DNA of 64,000 nucleotides from Flavobacteriales bacterium (GCA_030149285.1 JASBRU010000002.1:124001-188000), one strand, 5' to 3'. Counted from the first letter of the stretch, positions 44,027 through 53,527 are shown. Made by a program: numbers and translations. Notes: a model not told the origin generated them from the sequence alone.

Positions 44027-45004
44027 ATGAAAAAAGTATTTAAAGTACTGCTTGTAATTGTTGGCTTATTGTTACTGGTAGTAATAGCCGGATTGTCGTA
44101 CATTAAGTTAGCCTTGCCTAATGTTGGCGAACCCCAAGAGATCACCATTAATCACTCTGAAAAACTAGTAAAACAAGGCGAGTACCTTGCAAATAATGTA
44201 ATGGTGTGTATGGACTGTCATTCCGAGAGAGATTGGACAAAATTTTCTGCACCGCTTGTAGAAGGGACTCTTGGAAAAGGGGGTGAAGTGTTTGACCAAA
44301 ATTTGGGCTTCCCCGGAGTTTTTATTTCTAAAAACATAACGCCGTATGCATTATCATCGTGGACTGACGAAGAGATTTTTCATACGATAACAACCGGTGT
44401 TTCTAAAAACGGAGATGCTCTGTTCCCTGTTATGCCCTATAGCCATTATGGTAAGCTCGACCAAAAAGATGTAGAAGCTATCATTGCCTATTTAAGAACA
44501 TTACCTTCTATAGAGGCTGAAAACAAAAAGTCGGTGCCCGATTTCCCAATGAACTTTATCATCAATACCATACCTAAAAAAGCTGAATTAGTTACGAAGC
44601 CGGATGCAAGCGATCGTATAGCTTATGGAAAGTATATGGTAAATGCAGCTGCTTGTTATGATTGTCATACAAAACAAGAAAAAGGTCAGTTTATTGGAGA
44701 AGACTTTGCGGGCGGTATGGAGTTTCGCTTGCATGATGGTTCAGTTGTTCGTTCTCTAAATATTACTCCTCATGAAACGGGCTTAGGTAAATGGACTGAA
44801 GAGCAATTTGTGGGACTGTTCAAATCATATGTAGATAGTGGATATGTACCTTCGGCTGTTGAAAAGGGCTCATTTCAGACAGTAATGCCTTGGGTGATGT
44901 ATGGAGGAATGAAAGAAGAAGATTTAAAGGCAATGTATGCCTACTTAATGACTTTAGAACCTGTAGATAATACGGTAATCAGATTTACAAGTTCTATGGA
45001 ATGA
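44027..45004 (+). CDS. Diheme cytochrome c
   Basis: The 325-residue protein is anchored by an N-terminal helix (about 5-25) and carries two class I heme sites, CMDCH (about 62-66) and CYDCH (about 208-212). Each is followed by an MP-type axial methionine segment (LFPVMPYSHYG and TVMPWVMYGGM). It resembles the cytochrome subunits that accept electrons from periplasmic dehydrogenases, but no dehydrogenase gene is adjacent. It is probably periplasmic and inner-membrane bound. Confidence 0.92.
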   Translation: MKKVFKVLLVIVGLLLLVVIAGLSYIKLALPNVGEPQEITINHSEKLVKQGEYLANNVMVCMDCHSERDWTKFSAPLVEGTLGKGGEVFDQNLGFPGVFISKNITPYALSSWTDEEIFHTITTGVSKNGDALFPVMPYSHYGKLDQKDVEAIIAYLRTLPSIEAENKKSVPDFPMNFIINTIPKKAELVTKPDASDRIAYGKYMVNAAACYDCHTKQEKGQFIGEDFAGGMEFRLHDGSVVRSLNITPHETGLGKWTEEQFVGLFKSYVDSGYVPSAVEKGSFQTVMPWVMYGGMKEEDLKAMYAYLMTLEPVDNTVIRFTSSME

Positions 45005-45044
45005 TACTTTTAGTATAATTATTTGATGATGTTCTGTAAATAAA

Positions 45045-45875
45045 ATGATAGAGGATAGATATTATATATTCTGTGAGTCATGGTCTTTAACTATTGGCCA
45101 ATGGGGAATATTACTTACATTTTTAAGTATAGTATCTGCATATATTCTATATTATAAACAGAGGAGAGATAACGCTAAAGAGGCATATCTTTTTTTTAAA
45201 AGTAGTATAGACCAGTTAGCTAGTAAAGTAGATATAGCAATAAGTCAATTAAGTAGTTTTAAAATATCATTAGATAATCCAAATGATAATTTTGGGTCGC
45301 CTAGTATCCCAGCATCTATAAATGATAAATTTTTAGATAAAATTAATATTGTTGCATTAAGTAGATACTTCTCTAAGAGTAATAAGGATTATAAAAACTT
45401 TCAAAAATTTCTAACAGACTCTAGTTTTTTTGGGGATTACCATAACTTTTTCATCAATGAATTTAATTACTTCAGGGAGAACTATTTAGTTTATGAGAAT
45501 AAATACATAGAATGGAAGCAGTTAGTAACTGTAAAATATTATGATTGCCTTAAATCTGTTGAAAATAGTGATGCTTTCAAAGAAGAATACATTTCATGGC
45601 ACGATAGTTTAATGAAAGATGAAAGTGTAATTAAGGATGGCGCGGTTATTAATAGAGAAAGGCTTATTAAAGAATATGTAATACAACTTGGGAAAATATC
45701 TGCTAAACACATTGCAGATAAGTCAACAGGTATTGATATTTCAATGCATGTAAAAAGGGTTGTAGACGCCTATAATAATATGATTAATCTAAAGAAGCAT
45801 TTTTCAGATTTTATAGAAAAAGATATAAAAATGTTTGAAAAACTTAAGGAACTAATAATATTACTTGTTAAATAG
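45045..45875 (+). CDS. AT-rich orphan: one-TM protein with long helical cytoplasmic domain
   Basis: The 276-residue protein has a single transmembrane helix at about 18-37 (IGQWGILLTFLSIVSAYILYY) and a long, probably all-helical and mainly charged C-terminal part, ending KDIKMFEKLKELIILL. I recognise no family. Three 60-base lines I counted average about 27% G+C, against 38% for one line of the neighbouring era gene. It sits between the cytochrome gene and the 3' end of tRNA-fMet, a typical insertion site, so transfer is possible. A terminator follows. Confidence 0.75.
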   Translation: MIEDRYYIFCESWSLTIGQWGILLTFLSIVSAYILYYKQRRDNAKEAYLFFKSSIDQLASKVDIAISQLSSFKISLDNPNDNFGSPSIPASINDKFLDKINIVALSRYFSKSNKDYKNFQKFLTDSSFFGDYHNFFINEFNYFRENYLVYENKYIEWKQLVTVKYYDCLKSVENSDAFKEEYISWHDSLMKDESVIKDGAVINRERLIKEYVIQLGKISAKHIADKSTGIDISMHVKRVVDAYNNMINLKKHFSDFIEKDIKMFEKLKELIILLVK

Positions 45876-45888
45876 ATAGTCCATAAAC

Positions 45889-45921
45889 AAAAAATCCCCT
45901 CTCAAATGAGAAGGGATTTTT
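45889..45921. terminator. Bidirectional terminator between the 45045 gene and tRNA-fMet
   Basis: AAAATCCC/GGGATTTT with inner CTC/GAG pairs and a small internal mismatch forms a hairpin flanked by A- and T-tracts. It can end both the plus-strand gene and the minus-strand tRNA. Confidence 0.85.
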
Positions 45922-45927
45922 ATCTAG

Positions 45928-46000
<73 letters not shown>

Positions 46001-46010
46001 ATGTGGACGG

Positions 46011-46040
46011 CAAAGGTAATAATTATTACCTTGCAGCCAA
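46011..46040 (-). promoter_or_regulatory. tRNA-fMet promoter overlapping a palindrome
   Basis: On the minus strand TTG, 19 bases, then TACCTTTG forms a near-ideal Bacteroidota promoter ending 10 bases before the tRNA. It overlaps the perfect 16-bp palindrome GGTAATAATTATTACC (46015-46030). The right half of that palindrome, continued as TACCTTGC, forms a weaker -7-like element facing era. The two genes may share one control site. Confidence 0.65.
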
Positions 46041-46064
46041 ATTAAATCGTAAAAATAAGTTTCA

Positions 46065-46940
46065 GTGCATAAAGCAGGTTTTGTAAACATCATTGGCAAC
46101 CCCAATGTGGGTAAGTCTACCCTCATGAATGCCATGGTGGGTCAGCGTTTAAGTATTATTACTAATAAGGCGCAAACTACCCGTCATCGTATTATGGGTA
46201 TCGTTAATGAAGAAGATTATCAAATTGTATTTTCCGATACACCGGGTGTAATTCAGCCCGCTTATGCCTTACAAGAGTCTATGATGTCTTTTGTGAAGTC
46301 GGCTTTTGAAGATGCAGATGTATTATTATACATGGTAGAAATTGGCGAAAAAGCCTTGAAAGATGAGAGTTTCTTCAGAAAAATACAGCATAGTAAGGTT
46401 TCGGTAATTCTATTATTAAATAAAATAGATTTATCTGATCAAGAGAAATTAGAGAAAGCAGTTACTTATTGGAAAGAAATATTGCCCAATGCAGAGATTT
46501 TACCCATTTCTGCCTTAACCAAGTTCAACACCAAAGAGCTGTTTGATAGAATAGTAGAATTGCTACCGGAATCGCCTGCTTTTTTTGATAAAGAGGCTTT
46601 GACGGATAAGACAGAACGCTTTATTGTAGGCGAAATCATCAGAGAAAAAATATTGATGAATTACAAAAAAGAGATTCCGTATGCTGTTGAGGTAGTTGTA
46701 GAGGAGTTTAAAGAGGAAGAAAACATCATTAGAATGCGTGCAGAAATCTTTGTAGAGAGAGATTCGCAAAAGGGAATTATTATAGGCCATAAAGGCGAAG
46801 CCCTGAAAAGAGTGGGTATACAGGCCCGAAAAGAGATGGAATCGTTCTTTGGGAAACAGGTTCATATAGAATTGTTTGTGAAAGTGAATAAAAATTGGCG
46901 AGATAAGGACAACCAGTTAAAAAGATACGGATATTTGTAG
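46065..46940 (+). CDS. era: GTPase Era
   Basis: Era assists 16S rRNA maturation and 30S assembly. The 291-residue protein has G1 [13 protein letters not shown]3 DTPGV, G4 NKID, and a C-terminal KH domain with [21 protein letters not shown]. It starts at GTG (46065); the upstream sequence offers no ATG in frame before the tRNA promoter. It is one base from der, so the two are co-transcribed. Confidence 0.97.
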   Translation: MHKAGFVNIIGNPNVGKSTLMNAMVGQRLSIITNKAQTTRHRIMGIVNEEDYQIVFSDTPGVIQPAYALQESMMSFVKSAFEDADVLLYMVEIGEKALKDESFFRKIQHSKVSVILLLNKIDLSDQEKLEKAVTYWKEILPNAEILPISALTKFNTKELFDRIVELLPESPAFFDKEALTDKTERFIVGEIIREKILMNYKKEIPYAVEVVVEEFKEEENIIRMRAEIFVERDSQKGIIIGHKGEALKRVGIQARKEMESFFGKQVHIELFVKVNKNWRDKDNQLKRYGYL

Positions 46941-46941
46941 C

Positions 46942-48246
46942 ATGGGAAATTTAGTAGCCATTATAGGAAGACCAAACGTAGGAAAATCTACATTTTTTAA
47001 CCGTTTAGCACAGCGCCGTCAGGCAATTGTAGATTCTGTGAGCGGTGTAACCCGTGATAGACATTACGGAAAAACAGATTGGAACGGTAAAGAGTTCTCG
47101 ATAATTGATACCGGTGGGTACATTACGGGCTCTGATGATGTGTTTGAAGAAGAGATTCGTCGTCAGGTGAAAATTGCGATGGACGAGGCAAGTATTTTAA
47201 TTTTTGTGGTAGACGTAGAAACGGGTATCACAGATTTAGATAATGATATTGCTACCATCTTACGCCGTACAGATAAGCCGGTTTTTGTTGCAGTAAATAA
47301 AGTGGATAATGCCATGCGCCAGCAAGAGGCATCGGAGTTTTATGCTTTGGGACTGGGTGAATATTATACCATATCTTCTATCAATGGTAGTGGAACAGGA
47401 GAATTATTAGATGCCGTAGCTGCCGAACTTGAAGAGACAGATAATATACCGGAGGAAGAGATTCCGAGGTTTGCCATTGCGGGTAGACCAAACGTAGGTA
47501 AGTCTTCTTTAATTAATGCTTTAGTAGGTGAAGAGCGAAATATTGTTACAGATATTGCCGGAACCACTAGAGATTCTATTGATACACGTTTTACCAAATT
47601 TGGGCATGACTTTATATTGGTAGATACAGCCGGTTTACGTAAGAAAAGTAAGGTGCATGAAGACCTAGAGTTTTACTCGGTAATGCGTACCATTAGAGCT
47701 ATAGAGCATTGTGATGTTGTAATATTAATGGTAGATGCTACTGAGGGCTTTGAGGCTCAAGATATAAACGTACTGCATTTAGCTGAGCGTAATAAAAAAG
47801 GAATTGTAATACTGGTAAATAAATGGGATTTAGTAGAAAAGGATACCATGACTACCAAACGTTTTGAGGAACATATCTTAAAACGTATTGCACCTACCTG
47901 GGATGTACCTATCTTCTTTACATCAGCAACTACCAAGCAACGTATTTTTAAGGCATTAGAAGAAGCTGTAAATGTTTATGAGCGAAGAAAGACTAGAATT
48001 CCTACTCATAAGCTAAATGATGTGATGTTGGAGATTTTTAAAGAAAACCCTCCACCTGCAATTAAAGGAAAGTACATCAAGATTAAATATTGCACACAGT
48101 TGCCTACACGTACACCACAGTTTGCCTTTTTTGCAAACTTACCACAGTATGTAAAGGATCCGTATAAACGATATGTAGAAACGCAAATGCGTAAGCGTTT
48201 TGACTTACGTGGAGTGCCTATTCAAATATTTATGAGGAAGAAGTAG
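46942..48246 (+). CDS. der: GTPase Der (double-Era)
   Basis: Der helps assemble the 50S subunit. The 434-residue protein has two GTPase domains, with G1 motifs GRPNVGKST (about 8-16) and GRPNVGKSS (about 179-187) and DTGG and DTAG G3 motifs. The C-terminal KH-like domain ([23 protein letters not shown]) binds RNA. It converges with a lipoprotein gene; no strong terminator is seen between them. Confidence 0.97.
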   Translation: MGNLVAIIGRPNVGKSTFFNRLAQRRQAIVDSVSGVTRDRHYGKTDWNGKEFSIIDTGGYITGSDDVFEEEIRRQVKIAMDEASILIFVVDVETGITDLDNDIATILRRTDKPVFVAVNKVDNAMRQQEASEFYALGLGEYYTISSINGSGTGELLDAVAAELEETDNIPEEEIPRFAIAGRPNVGKSSLINALVGEERNIVTDIAGTTRDSIDTRFTKFGHDFILVDTAGLRKKSKVHEDLEFYSVMRTIRAIEHCDVVILMVDATEGFEAQDINVLHLAERNKKGIVILVNKWDLVEKDTMTTKRFEEHILKRIAPTWDVPIFFTSATTKQRIFKALEEAVNVYERRKTRIPTHKLNDVMLEIFKENPPPAIKGKYIKIKYCTQLPTRTPQFAFFANLPQYVKDPYKRYVETQMRKRFDLRGVPIQIFMRKK

Positions 48247-48256
48247 GAAGTAGTAA

Positions 48257-48865
48257 TTACTTTAACAGATTAAGAAAACCTATATCAGATAGTTTTTGGA
48301 TTTCTTGCTGATAGTCTTTTGATGATAATGATAACATATGTTCGTAATCATCTCTATTATCATCTTTCATTTTAAGTGAAAACGTATAGCGGTCACTACA
48401 AAAAGCTTGAGCTGTGTATTTGAGAGGTGATGGAGTAATAACAGTATCTTTTAAAAAATAGTCTATGGCAGATGAATCCATTTCGTGCTCCCAATTGTAC
48501 TCATTAATGATGCAAACTTTATTATAGTCTAATGTAAGAGTATTACCCGATAAAGAATACTTACCAGTTCTAAAGTAGTCGTCAGCTATACAAGTTGATA
48601 CATCATAAAAAGTAGAGTCTGGATTAAAAACTAATCTGTCAGCACAACAATCGCAAGCAAAATAAAAAGAGCATGTACTATCAATAAATAGATGTCTACT
48701 TCCACCATCAAAAACTTTACCTGCTAAGTCAGTAAATCTGTGCTTAACTTGCTCATCTTCAGTAATGGTTGTGTCATTAGAGGTAACAACATCAATTTCT
48801 TTTTGAGTATTGCTCTTGCAAGCAAACAACAATAGTGAAGACAGTATAATTAGGTTTTTAATCAT
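48257..48865 (-). CDS. Cysteine-containing lipoprotein of unknown function
   Basis: The 202-residue protein has a lipoprotein leader (LIILSSLLLFAC with the lipidated cysteine at about 16). A body with an uncommon FACDCC cluster follows, and further cysteines at CIADD, CIIN and CSDR, with strands such as GKYSLSGNTLTLDYNKV. No family is recognised. It lies 12 bases after metK on the same strand and may be co-transcribed with it. Confidence 0.75.
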   Translation of the reverse strand: MIKNLIILSSLLLFACKSNTQKEIDVVTSNDTTITEDEQVKHRFTDLAGKVFDGGSRHLFIDSTCSFYFACDCCADRLVFNPDSTFYDVSTCIADDYFRTGKYSLSGNTLTLDYNKVCIINEYNWEHEMDSSAIDYFLKDTVITPSPLKYTAQAFCSDRYTFSLKMKDDNRDDYEHMLSLSSKDYQQEIQKLSDIGFLNLLK

Positions 48866-48877
48866 GTCAATTGGTAA

Positions 48878-50167
48878 TTACAAACCAAAAGCTTCTTTTA
48901 CTTTATCTACGTAGTCTAGTTTTTCCCATGGGAAAAGCTCTACGTCTAGTGTTTTTAATTCACCACTAGGTGATTTGAATGTTTTGCTTACCACACGGTT
49001 AGAGCGTCCCATATGTCCGTAGGCAGCAGTTTCTTGGTAAATAGGGTTGCGTAGCTTTAAACGCTGTTCTATCATACCCGGGCGCATATCAAAAATGCCT
49101 TCTACTTTTTTGGCAATTTCACCATCGTTCATGTCTACATTGGCACTACCGTAAGTATCCACAAAAATACCCATTGGTTCTACTACACCAATTGCATAAG
49201 ATACTTGTACCAATACTTGGTCTGCCACACCTGCAGCTACTAAGTTTTTAGCAATATGGCGTGTAGCATAAGCCGCAGAGCGGTCTACTTTACTAGGGTC
49301 TTTACCCGAGAAAGCACCACCACCATGAGCACCTTTGCCACCGTAGGTATCTACAATAATTTTACGACCCGTTAAGCCTGTATCACCATGAGGACCACCA
49401 ATAACAAACTTACCAGTAGGGTTGATGTGGTACTTAATTTTATCTGTAAATAATTGCTGAATATGGGCTGGTAATTTTGCTACCATTCTTGGGATAACAT
49501 TGTTTACCAAGTCAGTTTTAATCTTAGCCAACATCTCTGTTTCAGCAGCCTCAATATCAGCTTTGCTATCAGATTTTGGTGTTACAAAAGAATCATGTTG
49601 AGTAGAAACCACAATAGAGTCTATACGAATAGGATTGTGATTATCATCATACTCAATCGTTACCTGAGATTTAGCATCTGGGCGTAAATATTTGATATCC
49701 GTCATTTCACGGCGAACATCAGCCAATTCGCGCAATATTTTATGAGATAGGTCTAATGCCAACGGCATATAGTTATCCGTTTCTTTAGATGCATAGCCAA
49801 ACATCATGCCTTGGTCGCCTGCACCTTGGTCTTCCGGGTTTCCTCTGTCAACACCACGGTTGATGTCGTCAGATTGCTCATGTATAGCAGAGAATACACC
49901 GCAAGAATTACCATCAAATTGATATTCACTTTTGGTGTAGCCAATTTTATTAATCACATCTCTGGTAATTTGCTGAACATCCAAATAGGTATTTGATTTT
50001 ACTTCTCCGGCCAATACTACTTGTCCTGTGGTAACCAGTGTTTCGCAAGCCACCTTAGAGTTAGGGTCAAAGGCTAAGAAGTTATCAATTAATGCGTCAG
50101 AAATTTGGTCGGCAATTTTATCGGGATGTCCTTCAGAAACAGATTCTGATGTAAATAAATAGGGCAT
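48878..50167 (-). CDS. metK: S-adenosylmethionine synthase
   Basis: MetK makes SAM from methionine and ATP. The 429-residue protein has [16 protein letters not shown], the second-domain DQGMMFGYA, the P-loop-like [21 protein letters not shown] and the Lys/Asp active-site segment [19 protein letters not shown]. The usual length is about 380-430. The 115-base leader upstream holds one inverted repeat but I do not recognise a SAM riboswitch. Confidence 0.97.
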   Translation of the reverse strand: MPYLFTSESVSEGHPDKIADQISDALIDNFLAFDPNSKVACETLVTTGQVVLAGEVKSNTYLDVQQITRDVINKIGYTKSEYQFDGNSCGVFSAIHEQSDDINRGVDRGNPEDQGAGDQGMMFGYASKETDNYMPLALDLSHKILRELADVRREMTDIKYLRPDAKSQVTIEYDDNHNPIRIDSIVVSTQHDSFVTPKSDSKADIEAAETEMLAKIKTDLVNNVIPRMVAKLPAHIQQLFTDKIKYHINPTGKFVIGGPHGDTGLTGRKIIVDTYGGKGAHGGGAFSGKDPSKVDRSAAYATRHIAKNLVAAGVADQVLVQVSYAIGVVEPMGIFVDTYGSANVDMNDGEIAKKVEGIFDMRPGMIEQRLKLRNPIYQETAAYGHMGRSNRVVSKTFKSPSGELKTLDVELFPWEKLDYVDKVKEAFGL

Positions 50168-50200
50168 ATGGTTCTATGAGTTATGTCAAACAATAATTAA

Positions 50201-50241
50201 AAATCGGCGCTTAAAAATATCATTTTATCTACAGCCGATTT
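50201..50241. repeat. Inverted repeat between gldA and metK
   Basis: AAATCGGC (50201-50208) and GCCGATTT (50234-50241) are perfect 8-bp arms with a 25-base loop. In the minus-strand transcript the hairpin ends in TTTTTAATT, so it may act as a weak gldA terminator or as part of the metK leader. Confidence 0.55.
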
Positions 50242-50282
50242 CTGTATACAAAACGTAGACGAATGCGAATATAAAAAATTAA

Positions 50283-51188
50283 TTATTGGTTTTGAGTAAG
50301 CTGCTGAAATACGTTTTCTAAACTTTGAGTCTCTTGTTTAACCTGTAAAATGGTACGGCTTTTACTTACAGCAAAGTTAAATATCTCCGGGCGTAAATCT
50401 TTTTTACTACTGCTTTCTACCTTCCAAATGTTGCCTTTTATATTCTCAGCAGCTATAACGCCTTTTATACGTTTTAGTTCTGCCAGTACAACTTCTCCGT
50501 CAAACTCCACAGTAACAATTTGCTTAGTGCCAGATAGTTGTTGTATCTCTTCGGTAGGCTTATCCGCTACAATTTTTCCCTTATTGATGATAATTACTCT
50601 ATCACATATAGCTTCTACCTCCTGCATAATATGTGTAGAAAGCATAACGGTTTTTTCTTTCCCAATTTCTTTTATTAAGCCACGTATTTCTGTTAGTTGA
50701 TTAGGGTCTAAACCGGTTGTAGGCTCATCCAGTATCAATACTTTTGGGTCGTGTATTAAAGCTTGTGCCAATCCCACACGTTGGCGATACCCCTTAGATA
50801 ATGCTCCAATTTTTTTATGACTTTCAGATGTTAGCCCTGTCATTTTTATCATTTCAGGCACTCGCTTTTTAGAGGTTTTTTGTAGCCCTGCCATAAACTC
50901 TAAGTATTCCTTTACATACATGTCTAGGTACAAAGGGTTATGCTCGGGTAGGTAACCTACATTTTTGCGTACATCAATAGGGTTTTCGTTTACATCAAAA
51001 TTGCAAACAGAAACAGAACCTTCATTTTGTGGAATAAAACAAGTGATAATTTTCATCATTGTAGATTTTCCGGCACCGTTTGGTCCTAAAAAACCTACTA
51101 CTTCACCTGCAGGTATACTAAAAGAAACATTGTCTAAGGCTTTTTGTGAGCCATAGCGTTTCGTTACATTTTTTACATCAATCGACAT
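50283..51188 (-). CDS. gldA: GldA-type ABC transporter ATPase
   Basis: The start at 51188 (MSIDVKNVTKRYGSQKALDN) is preferred over the track start at 51233, giving 301 residues. Walker A is GPNGAGKST, the signature is LSKGYRQRVGLAQALIHDP and Walker B is LILDEPTTGLD. GldA is the ATPase of the GldAFG transporter linked to gliding motility in flavobacteria. The gldF and gldG genes are not in the window. Whether this organism glides cannot be decided from the gene alone. Confidence 0.88.
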   Translation of the reverse strand: MSIDVKNVTKRYGSQKALDNVSFSIPAGEVVGFLGPNGAGKSTMMKIITCFIPQNEGSVSVCNFDVNENPIDVRKNVGYLPEHNPLYLDMYVKEYLEFMAGLQKTSKKRVPEMIKMTGLTSESHKKIGALSKGYRQRVGLAQALIHDPKVLILDEPTTGLDPNQLTEIRGLIKEIGKEKTVMLSTHIMQEVEAICDRVIIINKGKIVADKPTEEIQQLSGTKQIVTVEFDGEVVLAELKRIKGVIAAENIKGNIWKVESSSKKDLRPEIFNFAVSKSRTILQVKQETQSLENVFQQLTQNQ

Positions 51189-51206
51189 GGTTTCATCTAT
51201 TTGTAG

Positions 51207-51233
51207 CGAAGTTAATAAATCATTAGTATACAA
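51207..51233 (-). promoter_or_regulatory. Candidate gldA promoter
   Basis: On the minus strand TTG, 16 bases, then TAACTTCG (one mismatch from TAnnTTTG) lies 18 bases upstream of the preferred GldA start. Its position downstream of the track start supports the shorter protein. Confidence 0.4.
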
Positions 51234-51250
51234 CGTTTGGCTACGATTGT

Positions 51251-51258
51251 TATTTTTG
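51251..51258 (+). promoter_or_regulatory. rsgA -7 element, possibly giving a leaderless transcript
   Basis: TATTTTTG followed by C is an exact TAnnTTTG match ending only 4 bases before the rsgA ATG. If transcription starts at the usual distance, the mRNA would begin at or very near the start codon. Confidence 0.5.
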
Positions 51259-51262
51259 CTCT

Positions 51263-52207
51263 ATGCAAGGAACATTATTAAAATCCACAGGCAGTTGGTA
51301 TATCGTTAGATTAGACGATGGAAAGTTGATGGAATGCCGCATTCGTGGTAAGTTCCGTACCAAAGGCATTAAGAGTACTAACCCGGTTGCTGTAGGCGAT
51401 AGAGTAGAAGTGCTGCAAGAAGAAAACGAAGAAACAGGCATTATTACCGCTATAGAAGAGCGCAAAAACTACATTATTCGTAAATCTGTAAACTTATCTA
51501 AGCAAACGCATATCATAGCCGCTAATATAGATCAGGCATTATTGATGGTTACTGTAGCGCACCCCAAAACCTTTACGGGTTTTATAGATCGGTTTTTGGT
51601 AACTGCCGAAGCTTACTCAATACCAGTAGTGCTTATCTTTAATAAGATTGACCTTTTTACAGATGATGAATTAGGAGAGTTGGCTCTGCTGTTAGATACC
51701 TATGAGCGTATTGGCTACAAATGCATAGATATATCTGTAAACACGGGTTATCATTTAGAGGAGGTAAAAGCCTTAATGAAAGATAAAGTTTCTATGATTT
51801 CGGGGAATTCGGGAGTTGGAAAGTCATCTTTGATTAATAAAATTGATAATCAACTGGATTTGAAAACAAATACCGTTTCAGAGTCCAACAGAAGCGGACA
51901 ACATACAACCACTTTTGCCGAAATGCACGAATTACAAATGGGTGGTTTTATTATAGATACACCGGGTATTAAAGGTTTTGGATTGGTAGATATGGAGCCT
52001 GAAGAAATTGGCGACTATTTCCCGGAGATATTTGCTTTGAAAGCAGAATGTAAGTTTCATAACTGCAAACATACAGATGAACCTCAATGTGCTGTAAAAG
52101 CAGCCGTTGAAGATGGTGAAATAGCTTGGAGTAGATATGAGAGTTATGTGAAGTTTTTGGCAGGAGATGATGAGACGTCTTTCCGTAAAGATACATATGC
52201 CGAATGA
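51263..52207 (+). CDS. rsgA: Ribosome small subunit-dependent GTPase RsgA
   Basis: RsgA checks and matures the 30S subunit. The 314-residue circularly permuted GTPase has an N-terminal OB fold (TGSWYIVRLDDGKLMECRIRGKFR), G4 FNKIDLF before G1 [14 protein letters not shown]3 DTPGIKGFG, and a zinc site ECKFHNCKHTDEPQC near the C-terminus. Its stop overlaps the dtd start. Confidence 0.97.
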   Translation: MQGTLLKSTGSWYIVRLDDGKLMECRIRGKFRTKGIKSTNPVAVGDRVEVLQEENEETGIITAIEERKNYIIRKSVNLSKQTHIIAANIDQALLMVTVAHPKTFTGFIDRFLVTAEAYSIPVVLIFNKIDLFTDDELGELALLLDTYERIGYKCIDISVNTGYHLEEVKALMKDKVSMISGNSGVGKSSLINKIDNQLDLKTNTVSESNRSGQHTTTFAEMHELQMGGFIIDTPGIKGFGLVDMEPEEIGDYFPEIFALKAECKFHNCKHTDEPQCAVKAAVEDGEIAWSRYESYVKFLAGDDETSFRKDTYAE

Positions 52208-52656
52208 GAGCAGTTATACAACGTGTAAGTGAAGCGTCAGTAACCATTGATGGTGCTGTGAAAAGCCAAATAGGCAAGGGTTATTTAGTATTACTAGGCA
52301 TAGAAGAAGCAGATACCCAAGAAGATATTAATTGGTTGGCTGCCAAAATAGTGGCCTTACGCATTTTTGGCGATGAAGAAGGTTTGATGAATTTATCGGT
52401 AAAGGATGTAGATGGTGATGTGATTGTAGTAAGCCAATTTACCCTGCATGCCAAAGTAAAAAAGGGAACAAGACCTTCTTTTATTAGAGCGGCTAAACCA
52501 GATGTTGCCATACCCATGTATGAGCAATTTGTAAAGGCATTAGAAAACGAATTAGGTAAGAAAGTACAAACTGGTGAGTTTGGTGCAGATATGAAAGTAG
52601 CTTTGGTAAATGACGGACCTGTAACCATAACAATAGACACAAAAAACAAAGAATAA
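52204..52656 (+). CDS. dtd: D-aminoacyl-tRNA deacylase
   Basis: Dtd removes D-amino acids mischarged on tRNA. The 150-residue protein has the two active-site motifs SQFTLHA and the C-terminal NDGPVTI, and begins MRAVIQRVSEASVTID. It overlaps rsgA by 4 bases and its stop overlaps the next start (TAATG). Confidence 0.96.
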   Translation: MRAVIQRVSEASVTIDGAVKSQIGKGYLVLLGIEEADTQEDINWLAAKIVALRIFGDEEGLMNLSVKDVDGDVIVVSQFTLHAKVKKGTRPSFIRAAKPDVAIPMYEQFVKALENELGKKVQTGEFGADMKVALVNDGPVTITIDTKNKE

Positions 52657-52982
52657 TGGATATACAAAATGCACAAGCTGTTGTAGACCAATGGATAAAA
52701 GAACATGGCGTACGCTACTTTAATGAGCTGACCAATATGGCACAACTAACAGAAGAAGTAGGCGAGGTAGCCCGCATTATAGCTCGCAGGTATGGTGAGC
52801 AATCTGAAAAGGAAAGTGATAAGGGTAAAGACCTTGGGGAAGAGTTGGCAGATGTACTTTTTGTACTGTTATGCCTTGCCAACCAAACCGGTGTAGACTT
52901 ACAAGAAAGCTTTGATAAGCGTATGGATAAAAAAGCCAAACGCGACCATGACCGCCACCACAATAATGAGAAGTTGAAGTGA
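52656..52982 (+). CDS. MazG-like nucleotide pyrophosphohydrolase
   Basis: The 108-residue all-helical protein has the metal-binding EEVGEVARIIARRYGEQ motif and the second acidic helix DLGEELADVLFVLLCLANQ. Such MazG-like enzymes hydrolyse non-canonical or excess NTPs. It is the third gene of the rsgA-dtd run, translationally coupled to dtd. Confidence 0.9.
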   Translation: MDIQNAQAVVDQWIKEHGVRYFNELTNMAQLTEEVGEVARIIARRYGEQSEKESDKGKDLGEELADVLFVLLCLANQTGVDLQESFDKRMDKKAKRDHDRHHNNEKLK

Positions 52983-52995
52983 TTAATTGATTATG

Positions 52996-53325
52996 TTAAT
53001 CGTTAGAAGCTAAGAATTCATCAATAATATCTTTTCTTACACTTAAATCACCATTAATGTCTTTATTCAAAATATCTATTCTACAATTAGAATAATGTTT
53101 AGAAACAAAATCTACTTCATAAATTTTAGTATGTCCTTTTTCAACTATTATTTTTGACCATTCTTTCTTAATTTCAGAAGTATAATAAATTACTGTGTCC
53201 TCTAGCCCAAGTTTTCTTAGCTCTTTTTTTACTGAGTCATACTTAGTCTTTTGAAAAGGTTGAGCTAATTCTTCATCCGTAAATAAGTCCAGTACTTTAG
53301 GCAAAAGGTCTTTTAGATTCATCAT
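52996..53325 (-). CDS. Hypothetical cytoplasmic protein downstream of a small lipoprotein
   Basis: The track start at 53394 would overlap the neighbouring lipoprotein gene. The ATGs at 53325 or 53322 are better starts, giving about 109 residues that begin MNLKDLLPKVLDLFTDEEL. It has alternating helices and strands (LGLEDTVIYYTSEIKKEWSKIIVEKG, KIYEVDFV). No family is recognised. It follows the lipoprotein gene by about 7 bases and is probably transcribed with it. Confidence 0.6.
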   Translation of the reverse strand: MMNLKDLLPKVLDLFTDEELAQPFQKTKYDSVKKELRKLGLEDTVIYYTSEIKKEWSKIIVEKGHTKIYEVDFVSKHYSNCRIDILNKDINGDLSVRKDIIDEFLASND

Positions 53326-53332
53326 ATAAATT

Positions 53333-53527
53333 TTAATTACATATCCAATAATCAACTCCTCCATGGCTAGAGCATGCGCCTGACCCAGTTGCATTACTCA
53401 TTGTTCCGTCATTACATTTAGCTCCAGTGATATTTGGACTGCCAGCTTCGCATCTTTCTTCATCTTCTTCACAACTAATAAATAATAAGCTGCTACTTAA
53501 AATGAGAAATAATATTGCTTTTTTCAT
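53333..53527 (-). CDS. Small DUF3761-like lipoprotein
   Basis: The 64-residue protein has a lipobox (LLFISC) followed by an acidic stretch EEDEERC. A compact cysteine motif, GAKCNDGTMSNATGSGACSSHGG, ends in WICN and resembles the DUF3761 pattern (CxDGTxS...GACSxHGGV). The six cysteines suggest disulfides. The role is unknown. Confidence 0.75.
   Translation of the reverse strand: MKKAILFLILSSSLLFISCEEDEERCEAGSPNITGAKCNDGTMSNATGSGACSSHGGVDYWICN

Noticed and set aside
50168-50282. SAM riboswitch upstream of metK
   Set aside because: The leader is short and has only one 8-bp inverted repeat; none of the multi-stem SAM-I or SAM-II features could be recognised.
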